Source of the DNA: Planctomycetota bacterium | GTDB taxonomy: Bacteria > Planctomycetota > PUPC01 > DSUN01 | Assembly: GCA_016872875.1 (NCBI GenBank) | Contig: VGYW01000069.1 | Location: 1-26,358, forward strand | Direction: 5' to 3' | DNA: 26,358 bases | In this document: positions 21,957-26,358 of the stretch, in pieces | How the letters are laid out: every line of letters starts with the position of its first letter | Numbering within the stretch: position 1 is the first letter of the stretch | Program-made: the position numbers and the translations under genes | The notes under the pieces: model-generated | Told to the model about the DNA's origin: nothing | Databases searched by the model: none | What the model saw: only the letters and a program-made list of their open reading frames with translations

Positions 21957-22838
21957 ATGAGCACCGTGGCGTTGCTCCCTCGGATCTTCGGGTCGTATGG
22001 CGAGTATTCCGATCCATCGGTCTACGGGGAGTATCAGGCGGGGGAGCGCCTGGCGGTGGGGCGGCTCTCCACGCTCTACCGCGGCGAGCACTTGCGGACG
22101 CATCAGGTCGTGGCCGTCAAGGTCCTGAGCGAGTACGGCTGCCGCGTGGCCGACAAGCTCACCCGCCGCCTCGGCAAGCAGTGGGAAGGCGAGCGCGCCC
22201 AGAAGCTCGACCACCCGAACGTCGTGCGCACCATCGCCTGCGGCAGGGAGCACGGCCGCTATTATCTCGTCATGGAGTACCTGGCCGGCGGCAACCTCAC
22301 CAGCCTCCTCCAGATGAGGGCGCCCGCCGTCGAGGGCCGGAAGATCGAGCTCATGCGCCAGGCCGCCAAGGGCCTCGAATACGTCCACAGCCGCGGCATC
22401 ATCCACCGCGACGTCAGCCCCCAGAACATCATGCTCGCCGCCGACGGCACGGCGAAGCTGATCGACTTCGGCGTCTCCATCAGCAAGGCCGACCACGTGC
22501 TCAAGCGCGGGCTGCGCACCGGCCGCCCGGGCTTCATGGCCCCCGAGCTCATCCGCGACTACAAGTACAACGAAGGCACCGACATCTACGCCTTCGGCGT
22601 CTCCCTCTACCACGTGGCCACAGGGCAGGCGCCGTTCCGCACCAGCGACGACCCCTTCGAGGCCCTGAACACCGTGCTGAACACGCCGATTCCGCCGCTG
22701 AGCAGCCTGCGGCCCACCATCAGCAAGCGCCTCGAAACCATTATCATCAGGGCCATGGAGCCGAGGGTTAACGCCCGATACCAGTCCGTCACCCGCCTCC
22801 TCGACGACCTCGCGGAGGTGAGCGACGCCGACCTGTGA
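21957..22838 (+). CDS. soluble Hanks-type Ser/Thr protein kinase
   Basis: 293 residues from the ATG at 21957. The kinase core is complete: VAVK (Lys55), a likely alpha-C Glu79, the catalytic loop HRDVSPQN (Asp152, Asn157), DFG (170-172), APE (195-197) and the later DIYAFGVSLYHVATGQAPF helix. The Lys that usually follows HRDL is replaced (HRDVSP). The glycine-rich loop is degenerate (LAVGRLSTLYRG). No membrane segment or sensor domain follows; the protein ends soon after the fold, unlike PknB-type receptors, so it is probably cytoplasmic. The next genes are the por operon, 209 bases on, but whether the kinase regulates PFOR is not shown by sequence. Confidence 0.93.
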   Translation: MSTVALLPRIFGSYGEYSDPSVYGEYQAGERLAVGRLSTLYRGEHLRTHQVVAVKVLSEYGCRVADKLTRRLGKQWEGERAQKLDHPNVVRTIACGREHGRYYLVMEYLAGGNLTSLLQMRAPAVEGRKIELMRQAAKGLEYVHSRGIIHRDVSPQNIMLAADGTAKLIDFGVSISKADHVLKRGLRTGRPGFMAPELIRDYKYNEGTDIYAFGVSLYHVATGQAPFRTSDDPFEALNTVLNTPIPPLSSLRPTISKRLETIIIRAMEPRVNARYQSVTRLLDDLAEVSDADL

Positions 22839-22845
22839 AGTGGGG

Positions 22846-23007
22846 GATGAATGGATAGGTGGATGGGTGAGAAAGGTCTGGATGGATGGATGATTGGATG
22901 GGTGGATGAATGCCAGGAGGATCGCCTCTTTCATCCATCCATTCATCCATACATCCATTCATCCCCTCCGCGAATCATCCATTCATCCACCCATCCAATC
23001 ATCCCCT
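22846..23007. repeat. class B inverted repeat (ATGG word) between kinase and porC
   Basis: A left arm of ATGG/GATG words (to about 22917) and a right arm of CATC/CCAT words contain a perfect 24-bp complement at 22889-22912 and 22980-23003. Many shifted pairings are possible. A small hairpin, TGCGGCC/GGCCGCA (23013-23029), follows before porC. Confidence 0.88.
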
Positions 23008-23047
23008 TTGGTTGCGGCCGATGGCCGCATCAAGACTGGAGTCCACA

Positions 23048-23623
23048 ATGTCAAAGGACATGACCGAGATCCGCTGGCACGGCCGCGGCGGCCAGGGGGC
23101 GAAGACCGCCGCCACGATGGTCGCCGAGGTCGCCCTCGAGGAGGGCAAGTTCTCCCAGGGCTTCCCCGAGTACGGCCCCGAGCGCATGGGCGCGCCCATC
23201 CGCGGCTACACCCGCATCTCCGAGCGCCCCATCCGCCTCCACTGCCCCATCACGGCGCCCGACGTGGTGGTGGTGCTCGACCCCACCCTCATCGGGGCGG
23301 AGGACGTGGCCGACGGGCTCAAGCCCGACGGGGCGATTATCGTGAACACCCACGAAGGCCCGGCCACCATCCGCGCCAGGCTCGGCGTCGCGCACGGAAA
23401 GGTCTACACCGTGGACGCCACGAAGATCGCCATCGAAACCATCGGCCGCCCCATCCCAAACACCCCCATGATCGGCGCTCTCATCCGCGTCAGCGGCTTC
23501 ATGAAGCTCGAAACCGTCTTCCACGACATCCAGAAGAAGTTCCTCAAGAAGCTCGGCGAGCGAGTCGTCCAGGGAAACATCCAGGCCGTCCAGCGCGCCT
23601 ATCAGGAGGTCCAGAGCGAATGA
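23048..23623 (+). CDS. porC: pyruvate:ferredoxin oxidoreductase, gamma subunit
   Basis: 191 residues from the ATG at 23048, with GGAG at 23038-23041. The opening EIRWHGRGGQGAKTAATMVA is the signature of the gamma subunit of 2-oxoacid:ferredoxin oxidoreductases (also named porG), followed by FPEYGPERMGAP and VVVVLDPTLI. With alpha, beta and delta subunits it oxidises pyruvate and CoA to acetyl-CoA and CO2, reducing ferredoxin. Its stop overlaps the porD start by four bases (ATGA). The gene order gamma-delta-alpha-beta is that of four-subunit PFORs known from thermophilic bacteria and archaea. A 2-oxoisovalerate-type specificity cannot be excluded from sequence alone. Confidence 0.92.
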   Translation: MSKDMTEIRWHGRGGQGAKTAATMVAEVALEEGKFSQGFPEYGPERMGAPIRGYTRISERPIRLHCPITAPDVVVVLDPTLIGAEDVADGLKPDGAIIVNTHEGPATIRARLGVAHGKVYTVDATKIAIETIGRPIPNTPMIGALIRVSGFMKLETVFHDIQKKFLKKLGERVVQGNIQAVQRAYQEVQSE

Positions 23624-23982
23624 GCACGAAGACCGAACCCTACACCTGGAAGACCATGCCCCGCGGCAGCGTGATCCCCGAGGCCGGCAACGCCTCCGGC
23701 TACCGCACGGGGTCCTGGCGAACCTATCGCCCGGTCTGGAACCCCAAGACCTGCATCCACTGCCTGACCTGTTGGATCCTCTGCCCCGACTCCTCGATCC
23801 AAGCCGAGGGGGGAAAGGTCAAGGGCATTGACTACGACCACTGCAAGGGCTGCGGCATCTGCGCCCACGAGTGCCCCATCAACACCAAGCTCATGGCCAA
23901 AGAGGGCCTCTCCGACGAGGAGCGGGCCAAGGGCAAGGCCATCACCATGGTCCTCGAATCCGAGGCTGAGAAGGCCGAGTGA
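23620..23982 (+). CDS. porD: pyruvate:ferredoxin oxidoreductase, delta (ferredoxin-like) subunit
   Basis: 120 residues from the ATG at 23620, with AGGAGG at 23604-23609. It carries two complete [4Fe-4S] motifs: Cys45, 48, 51 and 55 (CIHCLTCWILCP) and Cys75, 78, 81 and 85 (CKGCGICAHECP). These pass electrons from the catalytic subunits to ferredoxin. The N-terminal 40 residues (YRTGSWRTYRPVWNPKTC) are typical of the delta subunit. It overlaps porC and is followed by a 73-base A-rich spacer before porA. Confidence 0.95.
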   Translation: MSTKTEPYTWKTMPRGSVIPEAGNASGYRTGSWRTYRPVWNPKTCIHCLTCWILCPDSSIQAEGGKVKGIDYDHCKGCGICAHECPINTKLMAKEGLSDEERAKGKAITMVLESEAEKAE

Positions 23983-23989
23983 AGCCCAA

Positions 23990-24040
23990 GTGAGAAGGCA
24001 AAAGGCAAAAGGCAAAAATCGAGAATCAAGAATCCGAACT
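23990..24040. repeat. A-rich iterated-word spacer between porD and porA
   Basis: AGGCAAA is repeated three times, followed by near-copies of AATCGAGAATC. Fourteen bases (24016-24029) are identical to 25282-25295 in the porA-porB gap. No complementary arm is visible, and the base composition is much richer in A than the genes around it. Confidence 0.8.
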
Positions 24041-24055
24041 GAGGAGTCCCACCTT

Positions 24056-25255
24056 ATGTCTGCTATCGCCACCGAAGTGAAGCAGAGGCGTGTGTCGCTC
24101 ACGGGCAACGACGCCGCGGCCGAGGCGCTCCGCCAGGCCAACCCGGACGTCGTGGCCGCCTATCCCATCACGCCTCAGACCGAGCTGATGCACGCCTTCG
24201 CCCAGTTCCACGCCGACGGGCGGGTGGACACCGAGCTCGTGCTCGTGGAGAGCGAGCACAGCGCCATGAGCGCCTGCGTGGGCGCCTCTGCCGCCGGCGC
24301 GCGCGTCGCCACCGCCACCAGCTCCCAGGGCTACGCCCTGATGGTGGAGATTTGCTACATCGCCGCCGCCTTCCGCCTGCCCATCATCATGCCCCTGGTC
24401 AACCGCGCACTCTCCGGGCCCATCAACATCCACTGCGACCACTCCGACGCCATGCTCGCCCGCGACACCGGCTGGATTCAGCTCTGGAGCGAGAACTCGC
24501 AGGAGGCCTACGACAACACGCTCATGGCCTTCCGCATCGCCGAGCACCCGAGCGTGCTCACCCCCATCATCGTCAACCTCGACGGCTTCATCCTCAGCCA
24601 CACGGGCGAGGTGCTCGACGTCCTCGACGACGCGGCGGCCAAGGGCTTCGTGGGCGAATACAGGCCCGAGCGCGCGCTCCTCGATACCGACCACCCCTAC
24701 TCCGTGGGCGCGCTCTTCCTGCCCGACAACTACTACGAGGCCCGCCGCCAACAGCAGCAGGCCATCCTCGACTGTGTTCCCGTCATCGAGGCCGTCAGCC
24801 GCGAATACGCCGAGCTCGCAGGCCGCTCCTACGGCCTCATCGAGGGCTACTGCCTCGACGACGCCGAGCTCGTCATGGTCGGCATGGGCTCCACGATGGG
24901 CACCGCAAAGGTCGCTGTGGACGAGCTCCGCGCCGAGGGCCTCAGGGCCGGCCTCCTCAAGCTCCGTCTCTACCGCCCCTTCCCCGGCCCGCAGATCGTC
25001 GCCGCCATCCGCCACGCGAAGGCCGTGGCCGTCATGGACCGCGCAATCTCCTACGGCCTCGATGGCGGCCCCCTCTTCCACGAAGTCCGCTCCTTCGCCC
25101 ACAACCAGACCCGCGCCCCCTTCGCCAGCTACGTCTACGGCCTCGGCGGGCGCGACATCATCGTTGATGAACTGAAAGGCATCTTCCGCGACCTCGAGGC
25201 CGTCTCGAAGGGCGCCGATGCCTCCGCCACCCGCTACATCGGCGTAAGAGAATGA
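24056..25255 (+). CDS. porA: pyruvate:ferredoxin oxidoreductase, alpha subunit
   Basis: 399 residues from the ATG at 24056, with GAGGAG at 24041-24046. The open frame upstream is spacer repeat. Family marks are GNDAAAEALRQANPDVVAAY with PITPQTE, ESEHSAMSACVGASAAGARV and TATSSQGYALM in the N-terminal domain, and a C-terminal domain with LRLYRPFPGPQI and AVMDRAISYGLDGG. The alpha subunit contributes to pyruvate and thiamine diphosphate binding at its interface with beta. Length is normal. Downstream is porB after a 72-base spacer. Confidence 0.95.
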   Translation: MSAIATEVKQRRVSLTGNDAAAEALRQANPDVVAAYPITPQTELMHAFAQFHADGRVDTELVLVESEHSAMSACVGASAAGARVATATSSQGYALMVEICYIAAAFRLPIIMPLVNRALSGPINIHCDHSDAMLARDTGWIQLWSENSQEAYDNTLMAFRIAEHPSVLTPIIVNLDGFILSHTGEVLDVLDDAAAKGFVGEYRPERALLDTDHPYSVGALFLPDNYYEARRQQQQAILDCVPVIEAVSREYAELAGRSYGLIEGYCLDDAELVMVGMGSTMGTAKVAVDELRAEGLRAGLLKLRLYRPFPGPQIVAAIRHAKAVAVMDRAISYGLDGGPLFHEVRSFAHNQTRAPFASYVYGLGGRDIIVDELKGIFRDLEAVSKGADASATRYIGVRE

Positions 25256-25320
25256 CGCGTGACCCGTGACGCGTGATTCTGAAATCGAGAATCAAAAATC
25301 GAAAATCGAAAATGGAAAGG
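25254..25320. repeat. iterated-word spacer between porA and porB
   Basis: GTGACGC-type words (25254-25275) overlap the porA stop and are followed by AATCGAGAATC and AAATCGA words. Fourteen bases match the porD-porA spacer exactly. The end supplies the GGAAAGG ribosome site of porB. Confidence 0.8.
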
Positions 25321-25327
25321 GCTTCAG

Positions 25328-26296
25328 ATGGCTCTCCGCCTCAAAGACCTCACCGACTGCCCCGAGCTGCTCAGCGGCGGCCACCGCGCCTGCGCCGGCT
25401 GCACCGCCCCCTCCATGATCCGCCAGTTCCTCCTCGCCGCCGGAAAACACACCGTCGTCGGCTGCGCCACAGGCTGCATGGAGGTCGTCACCACCATCTA
25501 CCCCTACACCGCCTGGCGGGTGCCGTTCATCCACGACGCCTTCGAGAACTCGGCGGCCACGGTGAGCGGCGCTGAGGCCGCCTACAACGCCCTCAAGCGT
25601 CGCGGCCGCATCCCGCCCGACAAGAAGATCAACTTCATCGCCATGGGCGGCGACGGCGGCACCTACGACATCGGCCTCCAGTCCCTCTCCGGGGCGATGG
25701 AACGCGGCCACCGCATGCTCTACATCTGCTACGACAACCACGCCTACATGAACACCGGCATCCAGCGCTCCGGGGCCACCCCCAAGGGCGCCGCCACGTC
25801 CACCGCCCCGGCGGGAAAGGTCCACCTCGGCAAGGAGCAAAACCGCAAGGACCTCACGGCCATCATGCTCGGCCACAACATCCCCTACCTGGCCCAGGCC
25901 AGCCCCTACAACCACCGCGACCTGATGGCAAAGGTGCAGCGGGCGCTCGAGATAGACGGCCCGACCTTCCTCAACGTCCTCGCCCCCTGCCATCGCGGCT
26001 GGCGCATCAACGTCGAGGAATCCATGGCGATGGCCCGCCTCGCCGTCGAGACCTGCTTCTTCCCCCTCTTCGAGGTGGATGGCGGCGTCTGGAAGGTCAA
26101 CTACAAGCCCAAGGAGAAGCGGCCGCTCGTCGAGTGGCTCAAGCCGCAGGGCCGCTTCGCCCACCTCTTCAAGCCTGGCCCTGGCGAGGCCATCATCGCC
26201 GAGCTTCAGGCCGAGGTGGACCGCAAGTGGTCCGAGCTCCTCGAGCGCGAGGCCGCCAGCAAGGCCAAGGCCGAGGCTGCGGCCCAGGCCGGCTGA
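25328..26296 (+). CDS. porB: pyruvate:ferredoxin oxidoreductase, beta (thiamine diphosphate) subunit
   Basis: 322 residues from the ATG at 25328, with GGAAAGG 7 nt upstream. The thiamine diphosphate motif is GDGGTYDIG (residues 108-116) to YDNHAYMNTG (Asn137, Asn142). Cys22 and Cys25 (RACAGC), Cys46 or Cys50 (GCATGC) and Cys221 (APCHRGW) are suited to bind the proximal [4Fe-4S] cluster known in PFOR. The C-terminal tail is Lys/Ala/Glu-rich (EREAASKAKAEAAAQAG), probably flexible. The gene closes the porCDAB operon. Confidence 0.95.
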   Translation: MALRLKDLTDCPELLSGGHRACAGCTAPSMIRQFLLAAGKHTVVGCATGCMEVVTTIYPYTAWRVPFIHDAFENSAATVSGAEAAYNALKRRGRIPPDKKINFIAMGGDGGTYDIGLQSLSGAMERGHRMLYICYDNHAYMNTGIQRSGATPKGAATSTAPAGKVHLGKEQNRKDLTAIMLGHNIPYLAQASPYNHRDLMAKVQRALEIDGPTFLNVLAPCHRGWRINVEESMAMARLAVETCFFPLFEVDGGVWKVNYKPKEKRPLVEWLKPQGRFAHLFKPGPGEAIIAELQAEVDRKWSELLEREAASKAKAEAAAQAG

Positions 26297-26304
26297 GGAA
26301 CCTA

Positions 26305-26358
26305 ACCTCTCCCCTGGGGAGAGGTCGCCCGCCCCGGGCGGGCGGGTGAGGGTGCCTG
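26305..26358. repeat. double hairpin after porB, cut by window edge
   Basis: ACCTCTCCCC/GGGGAGAGGT (26305-26325) is followed at once by CGCCCGCCC/GGGCGGGCG (26326-26344). The word GGGGAGAGG also forms part of the palindrome at 20837-20882. It could end por transcription, but no T-run is seen before the window ends. Confidence 0.7.

Noticed and set aside
22846..23007. CRISPR-like array
   Set aside because: The repeats are four-base words without spacers of constant length, and no cas gene is present.

Overview
The window is high-GC and densely coded. It looks like a chromosomal fragment of an anaerobic, polysaccharide-degrading bacterium, most likely Planctomycetota or a relative in the wider PVC group. 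The pointers are a PEP-CTERM secreted protein, an arylsulfatase next to a heparinase-type lyase, very large secreted glycosidase-like proteins, and oxygen-sensitive enzymes (a glycyl radical enzyme and a four-subunit pyruvate:ferredoxin oxidoreductase). This placement is inference; the window holds no rRNA or phylogenetic marker.

Layout. 1-396 (-): truncated ACT-domain protein. 535-5174 (+): heparinase II/III-like lyase and sulfatase, overlapping by one base. 5455-6162 (+): PEP-CTERM protein behind a near-consensus sigma-70 promoter. 6460-8682 (+): DUF4838 glycosidase-like protein. A convergent block on the - strand then runs 18634 to 8735: an 1817-residue two-barrel glycosidase-like protein, L-rhamnose isomerase, a HicB/HicA toxin-antitoxin pair, a small membrane protein and a glycyl radical enzyme. 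21687 to 18758 (-): SH3-like exported protein, archease and RtcB RNA ligase. 21957-22838 (+): soluble Ser/Thr kinase. 23048-26296 (+): porC-porD-porA-porB. No gene-free stretch exceeds 300 bases and I see no tRNA, rRNA, CRISPR array or transposase.

How the genes may work together. Lyase, sulfatase and the two large glycosidase-like proteins suit outer breakdown of a sulfated, possibly rhamnose-containing polysaccharide. Rhamnose isomerase would open rhamnose catabolism. The glycyl radical enzyme could process a downstream product and PFOR could oxidise the resulting pyruvate. RtcB and archease form a known RNA ligase/activator pair unrelated to this.

The most unusual content is not a gene. 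The window is peppered with palindromic elements of two architectures: (A) about 50-67 bp elements with an outer stem enclosing two small hairpins, in several sequence versions; and (B) long inverted repeats built from iterated short words, a different word at most sites. They fill most intergenic gaps and lie in frame inside several coding regions, five times in the 1817-codon gene. At three sites an element begins 5-6 nt downstream of a predicted -10 box, which would make it the 5' end of the transcript.
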